The notes: a model not told the origin generated them from the sequence alone. Numbered from the stretch's first letter, positions 26,256 through 35,585 are shown. The stretch is DNA of 64,000 nucleotides from Pseudaeromonas paramecii (GCF_039540575.1 NZ_BAABFC010000001.1:248001-312000); one strand, 5' to 3'. Numbers and translations: made by a program.

Positions 26256-27007
26256 ATGAAGAAGAAAAATATCATCTGCGATATCGATGGGGTTATTTTG
26301 CATAATAACCATCTGGTGCCCGGTGCCGATCAATTTGTACACCAGCTTCTGGAAGCCAACCGTCGTCTGTTATTCCTGACCAACTACCCTGGGCAAACCC
26401 CCAAAGACTTACAGAATCGCTTTCTGGGAGCCGGCATCCATGTACCGGAGGATTGCTTCTATACCTCCGCCATGGCGACCGCGGATTTTCTCAAGCGCCA
26501 GGATGGCCGGAGGTGTTTGTCATCGGCGAAGGGGCCCTCACCCACGAGCTTTATATGGCCGGCTTCACCATCACAGATGTGGATCCCGAAATCGTGGTGG
26601 TGGGCGAAACCCGCAATTACAACTGGAACATGATCCAGCAGGCAGCCCGTTTTGTGGATCAGGGGGCGCGCTTCATCGCCACCAACCCCGACACCCATGG
26701 CCCCAACATGTATCCTGCCTGTGGCGCCCTCTGTGCCCCCATAGAACGCATGACCGGGCGGCAACCCTTCTATGTTGGCAAGCCCAGCGCCTGGATCATA
26801 CGGGCGGCGCTAAACCGCATGAACAGTCACTCCGATAACACCCTGATCATAGGTGACAACCTCAAGACCGATATTCTGGCGGGCTTCCAGGCTGGTCTTG
26901 AAACCATACTGGTGCTCTCCGGCGTCAGTCGAATGAGCGACATCGATACGGTGCCGTTTCGCCCCAATCACATCTACCAATCGGTGGCCGACATCGAACT
27001 GGTTTAA
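26256..27007 (+). pseudogene. nagD: nagD (UMP phosphatase, HAD-IIA) interrupted by a one-base frameshift
   Basis: NagD/UmpH is a HAD phosphatase acting on nucleoside monophosphates. The first frame (26256 to about 26510) encodes MKKKNIICDIDGVILHNN, with the HAD nucleophile DID, through TSAMATADFLKRQDGR. It then runs out of frame. The remainder continues in the -1 frame as EVFVIGEGALTHELYMAGF to IIGDNLKTDILAGFQAG. Adding one G to the GG at 26509-26510 restores a 250-residue protein, the length of E. coli NagD. Either the gene is broken in this strain or a homopolymer base was lost in sequencing. asnB follows, as in related genomes. Confidence 0.85.
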
Positions 27008-27031
27008 CGCCCTGATGCCCAGCTTTGGCCC

Positions 27032-27066
27032 TTTTGCCCCAAGATTGGTAGCAAAGGGGCAATTTT
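27032..27066 (+). terminator. Intrinsic terminator after nagD
   Basis: TTGCCCC pairs with GGGGCAA across a loop of about 15 bases and is followed by TTTT. It separates nagD from asnB, so asnB probably has its own promoter in the next 110 bp. Confidence 0.65.
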
Positions 27067-27176
27067 AAGGATTTAAACTTGAAGCCCCCTGCCCGCTCTG
27101 GCAGATTGGGGGACGAGGAATGATAAGAACAATTTGGGCTTAACGTGGGGCCCAGCTGATTCGAGGAAAAGGAAGT

Positions 27177-28847
27177 ATGTGTTCTATTTTTGGTATTTTG
27201 GACATCAAGTCCGATGCAGTGGCGCTGCGTAAGAGCGCCCTGGAGATGTCCAAGCGCCTGCGTCACCGCGGTCCGGACTGGTCCGGTATCTACAGTAGCG
27301 AGCGCGCCATCCTGGTGCACGAGCGACTGGCCATCGTGGATCCCAGCACAGGCGCGCAACCCCTCTACAATCCCGAGCGAACCCATGTGCTGGCCGTCAA
27401 CGGCGAGATTTACAACCACAAGGATCTGGAAAAGCAACTGACCGTGGACTTCCAGTTCCAGACCAAGTCTGACTGCGAAATCATACTGGCCAAATACAAG
27501 GAGAAGGGCGCCGCCTTTCTGGATGACCTGAACGGCATCTTCGCCTTCATCTTGTACGATGCCGAGCAGGATGCCTACCTGATTGGTCGCGACCACATGG
27601 GCATCATCCCCCTCTACACCGGCTTCGACGAGCACGGCAACTTCTACGTGGCATCCGAGATGAAGGCCCTGGTGCCCGTGTGCAAGAGCGTGCAGGAGTT
27701 CCCCCCCGGGCACTACCTGTGGAGCAAGGATGGTCAGCTGACCAAGTATTACCAACGTGACTGGATGGAATACGCCGCCGTCGAGCACAACGTCAGCTCC
27801 GTAGACGAGCTGCGGGAAGCCATGGAAGCGGCGGTCAAGCGCCAGCTGATGTGTGACGTGCCCTATGGCGTCTTGCTCTCCGGTGGCCTCGACTCCTCCG
27901 TGATCTCCGCCATCACCAAGAAGTTTGCCGCCCGTCGGGTGGAAGACGACGATCAATCCGAAGCCTGGTGGCCGCAGCTGCACTCCTTCGCCGTGGGTCT
28001 GCAGGGTTCCCCGGATCTGGCAGCGGCTCAGAAGGTGGCAGATCATCTGGGTACCATCCACCACGAGATCCATTTCACCGTGCAGGAAGGTCTGGATGCC
28101 CTGCGGGATGTCATCTATCACCTGGAGACCTATGACGTCACCACGGTGCGTGCCTCCACCCCCATGTATCTGATGGCCCGCTTCATCAAGGCCATGGGCA
28201 TCAAGATGGTGCTCTCCGGCGAAGGCTCCGACGAGCTGTTTGGCGGTTACCTCTATTTCCACAAGGCCCCCAATGCCAAGGAATTCCATGAGGAAACCGT
28301 GCGCAAGCTCAGTCAGCTGCACATGTACGACTGCCTGCGGGCCAACAAGTCCATGGCCGCCTGGGGTATCGAGGGTCGCGTTCCCTTCCTGGACAAGGAG
28401 TTCATGGATGTGGCCATGCGCCTCAATCCCCAGGACAAGATGTGCGGCAACGGCAAGATCGAGAAGCACATCGTCCGAGAAGCCTTCGAGCACTACCTGC
28501 CGCATGCCGTGGCCTGGCGCCAGAAGGAACAGTTCTCCGATGGCGTTGGCTACTCCTGGATCGACAGCCTCAAGGCCTATGTGGAGAAGGAAGTCACCGA
28601 CCAGATGATGGCCGCGGCCGAGTTCCGCTTCCCCATTAACACGCCCCTGACCAAGGAAGCCTACTTCTACCGGGAAATCTTCGAGGATCACTTCCCGCTG
28701 GAGTCTGCCGCCCGCTGTGTGCCCTATGGCAAGTCAGTGGCCTGCTCCACCCCGGCTGCGCTGGAATGGGATGCCAAGTTCAAGGAGATGGCTGACCCGT
28801 CCGGTCGCGCCGTCATGGACGTGCACAATGAGGCACTGAAGGTTTAA
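27177..28847 (+). CDS. asnB: Asparagine synthase B (glutamine-hydrolysing)
   Basis: Makes asparagine from aspartate, ATP and glutamine-derived ammonia. The 556-residue protein begins MCSIFGILDIKSD, where Cys2 is the glutaminase nucleophile after Met removal. Glutaminase motifs RHRGPDWSGIY and NGEIYNHKDLE are followed by the synthetase domain with the PP-loop LLSGGLDSSVISAI near residue 238 and SGEGSDELFGGY. The ribosome site is AAGGA. The leader contains a CCCCC/GGGGG hairpin at about 27090-27113 whose role is unknown. It is followed by a strong terminator and then repeat copy A. Confidence 0.95.
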   Translation: MCSIFGILDIKSDAVALRKSALEMSKRLRHRGPDWSGIYSSERAILVHERLAIVDPSTGAQPLYNPERTHVLAVNGEIYNHKDLEKQLTVDFQFQTKSDCEIILAKYKEKGAAFLDDLNGIFAFILYDAEQDAYLIGRDHMGIIPLYTGFDEHGNFYVASEMKALVPVCKSVQEFPPGHYLWSKDGQLTKYYQRDWMEYAAVEHNVSSVDELREAMEAAVKRQLMCDVPYGVLLSGGLDSSVISAITKKFAARRVEDDDQSEAWWPQLHSFAVGLQGSPDLAAAQKVADHLGTIHHEIHFTVQEGLDALRDVIYHLETYDVTTVRASTPMYLMARFIKAMGIKMVLSGEGSDELFGGYLYFHKAPNAKEFHEETVRKLSQLHMYDCLRANKSMAAWGIEGRVPFLDKEFMDVAMRLNPQDKMCGNGKIEKHIVREAFEHYLPHAVAWRQKEQFSDGVGYSWIDSLKAYVEKEVTDQMMAAAEFRFPINTPLTKEAYFYREIFEDHFPLESAARCVPYGKSVACSTPAALEWDAKFKEMADPSGRAVMDVHNEALKV

Positions 28848-28871
28848 TCTCTCAGTCCTGTTTTAACTAAG

Positions 28872-28902
28872 AAAAAGAGGAGCCAACGGCTCCTCTTTTT
28901 TA
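28872..28902 (+). terminator. Intrinsic terminator after asnB
   Basis: AAAAAGAGGAGCC/GGCTCCTCTTTTTT with an AAC loop and a six-T run. The repeat element begins at the end of this T-run. Confidence 0.9.
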
Positions 28903-29409
28903 TTGTCATCCTAAAACCACCTCCTATGGCGGTGGTGAACGTTCGATCGGGGCTATGCCCGTAGAGCGCCCATGCCCAGGTGTTTCTCATCAACAAAGGC
29001 ATGTTGAATAAACCAGCTGTCGCAGTGGTTTCATCTTGCTGGCTAAGCGGTTCCTATCCCTTGTCGCTGGCGAGGAGAGCGGGACGGCCGGGTGCGAGGC
29101 AGGGATGCCGAGCCAGTTATCGCCGTGTTGGGAACACGTCGATAACGACCGAATAGCCGGCCCGATAGAGGGAACCCGCAGGGCCAGCGGGTAGGGATTG
29201 CCAAGGGGGACAGCAAGGTCCCCCTTGGCTCGCCACCGCCAAGCAGGGGGCAGAAAGAGCGCGATAGTGGAGAAAGGCGGCAGGGACAAATCAGCATCAA
29301 ACAGCGAGAGTCGGTTGATACCTCAGGTCTAATAAACCTACGCCTGAGTGAAACAGCCCCCTTCTAGCGGGCAAATCAAAGCCACCTGCTATGCAGGTGG
29401 TTTTTTACT
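28903..29409 (+). repeat. About 507-bp hairpin-rich repeat, copy A
   Basis: This stretch matches the reverse complement of 43410-43903 over its full length, with long identical blocks and some indels. It runs from TTGTCATCCT, directly after the asnB terminator T-run, to a terminator-like end: CCACCTGC/GCAGGTGG stem followed by T6. Internal inverted repeats include GTTATCG/CGATAAC around CGTGTT/AACACG, CCAAGGGGGAC/GTCCCCCTTGG and CTCAGG/CCTGAG. Copy A has an extra ACCACC/GGTGGT hairpin near 28915-28937. Reading frames within it are not conserved between copies. It may be a structured RNA or a non-autonomous mobile element; I do not recognise the family. Confidence 0.85.
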
Positions 29410-29610
29410 ACTTATCACCCTGTCTGGCGAATGTGGAGTGCACATCAATGTTAGGTGTCGTGATCAGACAGAGACTGCGAGTATTCAGCAACATGGCATC
29501 GCAACCGTGCAAGACTCAGCTCCAGATGTGATGTTTCGATGAGCGTAACGACAAAGACAAGACCAGAGGGGTATTCGTGATACCGGCTGCATGAGGAAGG
29601 TAAGTGACTA
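29410..29610. other. Gene-free stretch between repeat A and the porin terminator
   Basis: About 200 bp with no convincing reading frame, repeat or promoter. It continues from the repeat into the 3' region of the porin gene. Confidence 0.5.
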
Positions 29611-29640
29611 AATGCGAAAGGCGACCCTAAGGTCGCCTTT
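29611..29640 (-). terminator. Intrinsic terminator after the porin gene
   Basis: AAAGGCGACC/GGTCGCCTTT with a CTAA loop lies 21 bp past the porin stop and is followed on the minus strand by CGCATTT. Confidence 0.75.
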
Positions 29641-29661
29641 GAGTTGCATGCTACAACAATC

Positions 29662-30642
29662 TTAGAAGTTGTATTGCAGAGCAACGGTCCACTGGTCGTC
29701 GTGACCGTCGATACCGTCAACCAGGTATTCACCCCAGGTCATGAAGTTGCTGGTGAACTTGTACTGGGCACCCAGCTTCAGGGCATCAGCGGTATCGCCG
29801 TCGCTGGAAGCAGTACCAGACAGTTCCTGAGTGGCGTAGCCGGTGTACAGGGTAACGGCATCGGTTACACCGTAGGAGGCAACAAAGTCATAACCCTTCA
29901 GCTTGGCGTCGCCCATCTTGGCTTCGGCGTACAGGGCGCCCAGGTACAGGCTGTCCAGGCTGTAGGTAGCGGAAACGGCGTAGTTCTTCTTGTCGTTGCC
30001 ATTCAGCACGTCTTCCTTGTTGAAGCCGCCGTAGACAGACAGACCGAAATCGAAGGAGTAGCCCAGGGTAGCGGCATAGCCGTTATCCAAGGAGGCGCCG
30101 GTGGCAATGTCTTCGGTACCATCAGCACCACCTACGGTGTAGGTGTAGTTGGGGTCACGGAATTCGTAGGAAGCGCCCACATAGAAGCCACCAAACTGAC
30201 CGGCATATACTACCTGGCCTTCTTGACGACCGCTTTCGATGATGTTGGCAGTTTCGTAACCGTAGGTGTTGAAGATATCGGTGGCAGCCACAGCTTGGTA
30301 GAAGGCGGTGTCGGTTTGACCGAATACCAGGGTGCCGTAGTCAGCGTAGTCGAAACCGGCGTAGACGTGACGAGCCTTAAACTTGCTGCTGTCAGAGTTT
30401 TCGGCAGCCACTTGCCATTCGCCACGAGCGATACCGCTCACGCCATCGGCGATGGCAACCTTGCCTTTCACGCCCAGACGAGCGGAACCAACACCGTTGG
30501 TATCTTCGCCATCATCAGCCACGTCGAATTGGGCGCGGCCGTAAACTTCAGCCTGAGTGCCATCCTTGTCGTACACTACGGCGGCGTTGGCGGAAACGGC
30601 AAACAGAGCCGGAATAACAACTGCAAGAATCGTCTTTTTCAT
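29662..30642 (-). CDS. Outer-membrane porin (gram-negative trimeric type)
   Basis: A 326-residue outer-membrane channel. A signal peptide (MKKTILAVVIPALFAVSANA) is followed by AVVYDKDGTQAEVYGRAQFD, the usual first strand of OmpC/OmpU-like porins. The protein alternates short aromatic-rich strands such as RHVYAGFDYADYGTLVFGQ and ends in a terminal phenylalanine (VALQYNF), the outer-membrane insertion signal. It is acidic and rich in aspartate loops, as in marine porins. The ATG at 30642 is chosen to leave a proper signal peptide. Substrate specificity cannot be told. Confidence 0.92.
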   Translation of the reverse strand: MKKTILAVVIPALFAVSANAAVVYDKDGTQAEVYGRAQFDVADDGEDTNGVGSARLGVKGKVAIADGVSGIARGEWQVAAENSDSSKFKARHVYAGFDYADYGTLVFGQTDTAFYQAVAATDIFNTYGYETANIIESGRQEGQVVYAGQFGGFYVGASYEFRDPNYTYTVGGADGTEDIATGASLDNGYAATLGYSFDFGLSVYGGFNKEDVLNGNDKKNYAVSATYSLDSLYLGALYAEAKMGDAKLKGYDFVASYGVTDAVTLYTGYATQELSGTASSDGDTADALKLGAQYKFTSNFMTWGEYLVDGIDGHDDQWTVALQYNF

Positions 30643-30955
30643 ATTGGTATGCCTACTGTAATTAAACACTAAGTCCTTGTTTTTCCCTGTGTCTAGTGAC
30701 TTTTCATCACTATGGCGGTGAGCCTATCACACAAAATGTGAGGCGAGCAACAGAAAAAAATGAACTTTTCCCCACCCCTGTTGTCGCCGCTTTATCTAAA
30801 TAAAATTCAACGAGATACGGTGGAAAATCCCGTCTACTGACGCTCAGCCAGCCGAATGCAAAACGTCGCTTTTGTGGGTCAGCCCGCACTTCAGCTCTGA
30901 CATTTCAGCCCTGCTTTGGCATCATGTTGCCACCCCGGTTATGCAGGCCAGAAAC
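30643..30955. other. Divergent intergenic region between porin and dinG
   Basis: A 313-bp AT-richer region that must hold the promoters of both genes. I could not pick a convincing -35/-10 pair. No LexA box (CTGT-N8-ACAG) is visible upstream of dinG. Confidence 0.5.
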
Positions 30956-33025
30956 ATGGTGCCAAACGCAATAAAGGAAGCCGTGCAACGTGGCTACCGT
31001 CAGCTAAGCCAAGAGCTAGCAAACTTCGTACCAAGAAAAGAACAAAACTATCTGGTGGCCGAAATCACCAAGGTGCTCTGTGGTCACTACCACTCCTCGC
31101 GGCGTGTTCTGGTGGCCGAAGCCGGCACCGGCATTGGTAAATCTTTGGCCTACCTGCAAGCAGCTGTACCCAGTGCGCTGGGACTCAATAAGACGCTGGT
31201 GATCTCCACCGCCACCCTCTCCCTGCAAGAGCAACTGATCAACAAGGATCTACCGTTTTATGCCAAGCATGCGGGATCTCAGTTTCGCTACACCCTGGTC
31301 AAGGGCCGCCAGCGCTACTGCTGCGAACATCGTCTAGAGCAATTGGCGGCCGCCGGTGCACAGCAGACGCTGAGCTTTGGCGAGTTATTGGACTTCAAGC
31401 CGGATCAACAAGATAAGCAGTGCTACCAAGCCATGTGGCAAGCCTACACAGGGGGACAGTGGGCAGGTGACCTGGATAGTTGGCCGGAAACAGTGCGGCC
31501 AGAGGCCTGGGCGGCCATAGCCGCCGACCGCCACAGCTGTAATCCCATGTTCGCTCATCATAGGCTCTGCCCGTTTCAGCGGGCTCGGGCCGAGCTGGAT
31601 CAGTGCCAGGTCCTGGTGGTCAATCATGCACTGTTACTGGCAGATCTGGCCCTGGGCGGCGGCGTGATACTGCCGGAACCAGAGAACTGCTTTTATGTCT
31701 TTGATGAGGCCCATCACTTGCCCAACATAGCCCGAGATCAGGGCGCGGCGCAGCTGATGGTTCGCCAGACCCGTAGTTGGTTGGCACGGCTGCCCACCTT
31801 GGGGGAAAAGGTGTCCCAGCAACTCAAACGTGACAGCCTGATCGGCCTCTGTCAGCAGCTTAATGACGAGGTGCAATCCCAGCAGCAGGGCTTACTGCAG
31901 CTCTCGACCTGGTTACAGCAACAAGCCAACTGGTTTGCTGATGACCCGCTTCATCGCTTTGAATTGGGTCCCTTGCCGGATCACCTGGTGCATTTATCAG
32001 AAGAACTGCTCGCCAGTAGTCAAAAACTCCGTCGCAGCCTGGAAAAACTGAAAAACATCACGGCAGAGGGCCTCAAGGATGGGCAGTTGCGCCAACATGG
32101 TGCGGAGCCGCTATTGGTGGAGATCAGCCATGCCTCGCAGCGGGTCGAACAGGCCATTCAACTTTGGACCTTGTTCAAGTCTGCCAGTCAAGCCCAGCCA
32201 CTGGCACGCTGGGTCGCACAGCATATAAAGGAAAAGGATCACAGCCTGCACGCGTCACCGCTGGAGATGGGCGCTTGGCTCGAACGTCAGCTCTGGTCGC
32301 GCTGCGCCGGCGCCATTCTGGTATCCGCCACCCTCACCGCACTGGGCAAATTCGATTATTTCCGCCATCAGGCCGGGCTGTTTGATGAGGCCGGCGTACG
32401 ATTCTTGCGCCTGCAATCCCCCTTTGATTACCAACGGGCGGAATTGTATCTGCCCAGCATGCCCTGTGAACCCGGCAGCCCCGACTTTACCGCTGCCTTG
32501 ATCGAAAAATTGCCCGACTTGTTAAAAGAACAACAAGCCAGCTTGGTGCTGTTCTCCTCCTATCAACAGATGCAAACGGTGGCTGATGGACTCCGAGCCC
32601 AACATGGCCTCAGCCTGCTGGTACAAGGAGAGGCTTCCCGCGAGGCCCTGCTTCACCTGCACCAGACCCGCTGCGATCACCAAACCCCCAGCATACTGTT
32701 TGGTACCGGCAGTTTTTCCGAAGGACTGGACTTGCCAGGACACTATCTCACCAACCTCATCATCACCAAGCTGCCCTTTGCCGTACCCACCTCCCCGGTG
32801 GAGGCGGCACTGGCCGAGTGGATCAGTGCCCGTGGTGGCAACCCCTTCTTACAGATCACGGTTCCCGAGGCATCCCGCAAGCTGATCCAGGCCTGTGGCC
32901 GTCTAATACGCAAGGAACAGGATGCCGGACGGGTGGTATTGCTGGACAGACGCTTGCTGACCAAAAGCTATGGCCCAGGCCTGCTGGCTGCCCTGCCACC
33001 CTTTCGCCGGCACATTGAGCCCTGA
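30956..33025 (+). CDS. dinG: ATP-dependent DNA helicase DinG
   Basis: Superfamily 2 (XPD-like) 5'-3' helicase that resolves R-loops and other structures. The 689-residue product has Walker A EAGTGIGKS near 56-64, the DEAH box VFDEAHHLP, SATLTALG, GTGSFSEGLDLPG and QACGRLIRKEQD. Cysteines at about 122, 194, 204 and 217 (YCCEH, HSCNP, LCPF, QCQVL) fit the Fe-S cluster ligands of this family. ATG 30956 gives MVPNAIKEAVQRGY; the frame is open further upstream but that part is not family-like and the ribosome site is weak. Confidence 0.9.
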   Translation: MVPNAIKEAVQRGYRQLSQELANFVPRKEQNYLVAEITKVLCGHYHSSRRVLVAEAGTGIGKSLAYLQAAVPSALGLNKTLVISTATLSLQEQLINKDLPFYAKHAGSQFRYTLVKGRQRYCCEHRLEQLAAAGAQQTLSFGELLDFKPDQQDKQCYQAMWQAYTGGQWAGDLDSWPETVRPEAWAAIAADRHSCNPMFAHHRLCPFQRARAELDQCQVLVVNHALLLADLALGGGVILPEPENCFYVFDEAHHLPNIARDQGAAQLMVRQTRSWLARLPTLGEKVSQQLKRDSLIGLCQQLNDEVQSQQQGLLQLSTWLQQQANWFADDPLHRFELGPLPDHLVHLSEELLASSQKLRRSLEKLKNITAEGLKDGQLRQHGAEPLLVEISHASQRVEQAIQLWTLFKSASQAQPLARWVAQHIKEKDHSLHASPLEMGAWLERQLWSRCAGAILVSATLTALGKFDYFRHQAGLFDEAGVRFLRLQSPFDYQRAELYLPSMPCEPGSPDFTAALIEKLPDLLKEQQASLVLFSSYQQMQTVADGLRAQHGLSLLVQGEASREALLHLHQTRCDHQTPSILFGTGSFSEGLDLPGHYLTNLIITKLPFAVPTSPVEAALAEWISARGGNPFLQITVPEASRKLIQACGRLIRKEQDAGRVVLLDRRLLTKSYGPGLLAALPPFRRHIEP

Positions 33026-33117
33026 ATTAAGGGGCCAGGGTCGTTGCTGACCTGCCATAAAGCTGTAAAAATAGCCCCGGTCCTTCGGGGGCCTTATCCA
33101 CTATAAGAGGATTTTTC

Positions 33118-33780
33118 ATGCGTCTATCTACCAAGCTGCTCCTGCCAATTCTGGGGTGGTTCGCCTGTTTTTGCGTGGGAGCCGCAGAGGCTCATTTTAC
33201 CTTGCCCCGCCCTTACGTCGTTTATCTGTTTGATGGCGCGCCACTGAAGAAACAACTGCTCAGTGAAGCCCGTCAGCTACCACTGGCCCCCGGTCGGCAC
33301 CAGTTGGTGGTGCGTTTTGAGAACAGCTACAAGAGTGCCGGCGACACCGATCTGATTGCCGGTGAACCCCTGGTGGTGGACTTTACCGTCAAGGGGGGCG
33401 AAGCCCTGACCCTGGCATTCGATTACCCACGGACCCTGCGGGCGGCTGAGGCTTTCCTTCAGACCCAGCCCGTGACGCTGGTGGATGCCGCTGGCAAGGC
33501 CTACCCGGCCGAGATCAAGGTGATGCCAAAGAAAGAGGGGTTACAAATTGGCCGCGACTATAAAGAAGAGCTGATGGCCCTGGGTTGGTCTTTCGACAGT
33601 TTGCCCCTGCCGCAAACGGCTCCCGCACTCAGTAACCAAACAGTAACAACAGCAAGTAGCTCGACACAAACCATGGGAGATGCCGGCAACAAGACCCTTG
33701 AGGCCCTCAAGCAATGGTATCTGCAAGCCGACCCTGCCACCCGTAAGGCGTTCCAGCATTGGATCATCTCACAACAATAA
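33118..33780 (+). CDS. Exported DUF2057 (YccT-like) protein
   Basis: A 220-residue secreted protein of unknown function. The signal peptide ends near AEA in MRLSTKLLLPILGWFACFCVGAAEAH. The DUF2057 pattern follows: TLPRPYVVYLFDGAP, LPLAPGRHQLVVRFENSYK, LTLAFDYPRTLRAAEAFL. The C-terminal 60 residues contain a Ser/Thr-rich linker and a short helical end, KQWYLQADPATRKAFQHWI. An AGAGGA ribosome site is present. The permease gene follows by 27 bp, suggesting co-transcription. Confidence 0.8.
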   Translation: MRLSTKLLLPILGWFACFCVGAAEAHFTLPRPYVVYLFDGAPLKKQLLSEARQLPLAPGRHQLVVRFENSYKSAGDTDLIAGEPLVVDFTVKGGEALTLAFDYPRTLRAAEAFLQTQPVTLVDAAGKAYPAEIKVMPKKEGLQIGRDYKEELMALGWSFDSLPLPQTAPALSNQTVTTASSSTQTMGDAGNKTLEALKQWYLQADPATRKAFQHWIISQQ

Positions 33781-33807
33781 ACTGACTTGTCACCAGGGAG
33801 GTGACTG

Positions 33808-35130
33808 ATGAAAAGCAATCGTCTGAGTTGGTATCTTCCGAAGATAGTGATGGCGGCACTGCTGTTTTTCGTGCTGCCGTCGGTCACCTGGCTGATGCAC
33901 CACGGTACTGTGCCCTCCCTGGGGGGCATTCGCCTGGAGTTTATTCTGTTTGCAGCCACCCTGTTGGGGGTGGCCCTGTATCACAACCACACCATGTGGG
34001 TCGCTCTGTTGGGCCTCATGGCCATACTGTTTGTCAAATACCTGTTTGATGACAGTTTTTCATTCATCGGGCACCTGTTAGGTGATGCCCACCACCATGG
34101 TGAATGGCGCATTCTGCTGAACTTGATCGGCCTCTTATTCGGCTTTGCCATTCTCGCCAAGCACTTCGACGCCTCCAACCTGCCCCAATGGTTCCCGCGG
34201 GTATTGCCCACCGACTGGCGCGGCGGCTTCCTGTTGCTGGTGTTGGTGTTTGTATTCAGCTCCTTCCTGGATAACATCGCCGCGGCCATGATAGGGGGCG
34301 CCATGGCCTATGTGATGTATAACGGCAAGGTACACATCGGTTACCTGGCTGGTGTGGTGGCCGCCAGCAACGCCGGGGGTTCCGGCTCCGTGGTGGGCGA
34401 CACCACCACCACCCTGATGTGGATCGATGGTGTGGCCCCGATTGAGGTATTGCACGCCTATGTGGCTGCTGCCATTGCCCTGCTGGTGTTTGGTGTGATT
34501 GCGGCCAAGCAGCAACACAAGCACCAACCCATGCTGGCCTCCGCCGAAAATGGCTGTCGTATCGATAAGGTTCGCCTGCTGGTGGTGGCGCTGATCCTGG
34601 TGATGGCCATCGTCACCAACTACCTGTTCGACTTTCCGGCTCTGGGGGTCTGGGTGGCCATCCTCGTCGGTGCCCTGCTGACCAAGACCCCCTGGGACGA
34701 ACTCAAGCACGCCCTGCCCGGCACCATCTTCCTAGTCTCTTTGGTGACCTGTGCCTCCCTGATGCCGGTGGAGCAGCTGCCTGCCGCCTCCTGGCAGACG
34801 GCACTGAGTCTGGGCTTCATCTCCGCCGTTTTTGATAACATCCCACTGACCAAACTCTGCCTGGTGCAAGGGGGGTATGACTGGGGAGTTCTGGCCTACG
34901 CGGTCGGATTCGGCGGCTCCATGCTGTGGTTTGGCTCCTCCGCCGGGGTGGCCTTATCGGGCATGTTCCCGCAGGCCCGCTCCGTGGTGCTCTGGCTCAG
35001 ACACGGCTGGCATGTTTGCCTCGCCTATCTGGTGGGCTTCGTGGTGCTGCTGCTCACCATGGGCTGGCATCCGTTGGATCACAAGGCGCCCCGGCATGCC
35101 GAGGCGACGGTGCAGGTGCAACAGCCCTAA
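33808..35130 (+). CDS. Permease of the NhaD/ArsB ion-transporter superfamily
   Basis: A 440-residue membrane protein with about 11-12 helices. Two repeated half-site motifs, FSSFLDNIAAAMIGGAMAY near 150 and ISAVFDNIPLTKLC near 347, are the paired signature of the NhaD, ArsB and citrate-type transporters. NAGGSGSVVGDTTTTLMW in between fits a re-entrant loop. Sodium/proton exchange is the likeliest role, but the ion is not provable from sequence. AGGGAGG precedes the ATG. A GC-rich hairpin ends the unit. Confidence 0.78.
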   Translation: MKSNRLSWYLPKIVMAALLFFVLPSVTWLMHHGTVPSLGGIRLEFILFAATLLGVALYHNHTMWVALLGLMAILFVKYLFDDSFSFIGHLLGDAHHHGEWRILLNLIGLLFGFAILAKHFDASNLPQWFPRVLPTDWRGGFLLLVLVFVFSSFLDNIAAAMIGGAMAYVMYNGKVHIGYLAGVVAASNAGGSGSVVGDTTTTLMWIDGVAPIEVLHAYVAAAIALLVFGVIAAKQQHKHQPMLASAENGCRIDKVRLLVVALILVMAIVTNYLFDFPALGVWVAILVGALLTKTPWDELKHALPGTIFLVSLVTCASLMPVEQLPAASWQTALSLGFISAVFDNIPLTKLCLVQGGYDWGVLAYAVGFGGSMLWFGSSAGVALSGMFPQARSVVLWLRHGWHVCLAYLVGFVVLLLTMGWHPLDHKAPRHAEATVQVQQP

Positions 35131-35134
35131 GTTT

Positions 35135-35157
35135 TGCGGCGCCACATCGGCGCCGCA
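35135..35157 (+). terminator. Hairpin after the NhaD-like gene
   Basis: TGCGGCGCC/GGCGCCGCA with an ACATC loop lies four bases past the stop. No U-tract follows, so it could be a weak terminator. Confidence 0.5.
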
Positions 35158-35216
35158 CTTGTACCTGGCCGACGGATCGGCGAGGATCCCCCCACATTTA
35201 TCGTCACGAGATCATC

Positions 35217-35579
35217 ATGAGCCAGCTCACCAGCGACATTCAGCAAAACTATGCCCTCTTCATCCAACAATCCCAGGACACTCAGCAGGTCTGGGCCCTG
35301 CAGTTTGACGATGAGTGGGTCGTGTGTGACTCCGCCGAGCAGCCGGGCCGCGAAGTCATGCCCATCTGGTCTGCCCAGGAGGATGCCCAACGGCACTGCG
35401 TGGATGAATGGGCCGACTACCGGGCCGCTCCCATCGCCCTGGAGGAATTCATGGAGGAATGGGTCAACGATCTGGCGGAAGATCAGGTACTGATGGGCAT
35501 CAACTGGAATGCTGACCTCGATGGTATCGAAGTGGAGCCGCTGACCCTGGCCCGGGATCTGGCTGACGAAGAGATCTAA
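35217..35579 (+). CDS. DUF2750 family protein
   Basis: A 120-residue acidic cytoplasmic protein of unknown function. It matches the DUF2750 layout: an N-terminal helix (DIQQNYALFIQQSQDTQQVW), WVVCDSAE, then a region ending WNDA-like in MGINWNADLDGIEVEP. The ATG at 35217 is preceded by ACGAG; the longer frame upstream lies inside the permease gene and is not used. A hairpin follows at 35586. Confidence 0.75.
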   Translation: MSQLTSDIQQNYALFIQQSQDTQQVWALQFDDEWVVCDSAEQPGREVMPIWSAQEDAQRHCVDEWADYRAAPIALEEFMEEWVNDLAEDQVLMGINWNADLDGIEVEPLTLARDLADEEI

Positions 35580-35585
35580 TTGTCG

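Noticed and set aside
26925..28691. Long minus-strand frame of 588 codons opposite asnB
   Set aside because: It is a high-GC shadow of asnB, which is fully conserved on the other strand.
28990..29289. 99-codon minus-strand frame inside repeat A, and similar frames at 43519-43833 and 43553-43906 in repeat B
   Set aside because: The frames shift relative to each other through indels and show no protein-like conservation, so they are probably not genes.
28903..29409. Idea that the repeat is an ORF-less group IIC intron, because these insert after terminators
   Set aside because: I see no GTGCG-type 5' end and no domain V hairpin near the 3' end, and no reverse transcriptase. The terminator preference alone is not enough.
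30780..30955. SOS (LexA) box in front of dinG
   Set aside because: No CTGT-N8-ACAG or close variant was found in the upstream region.
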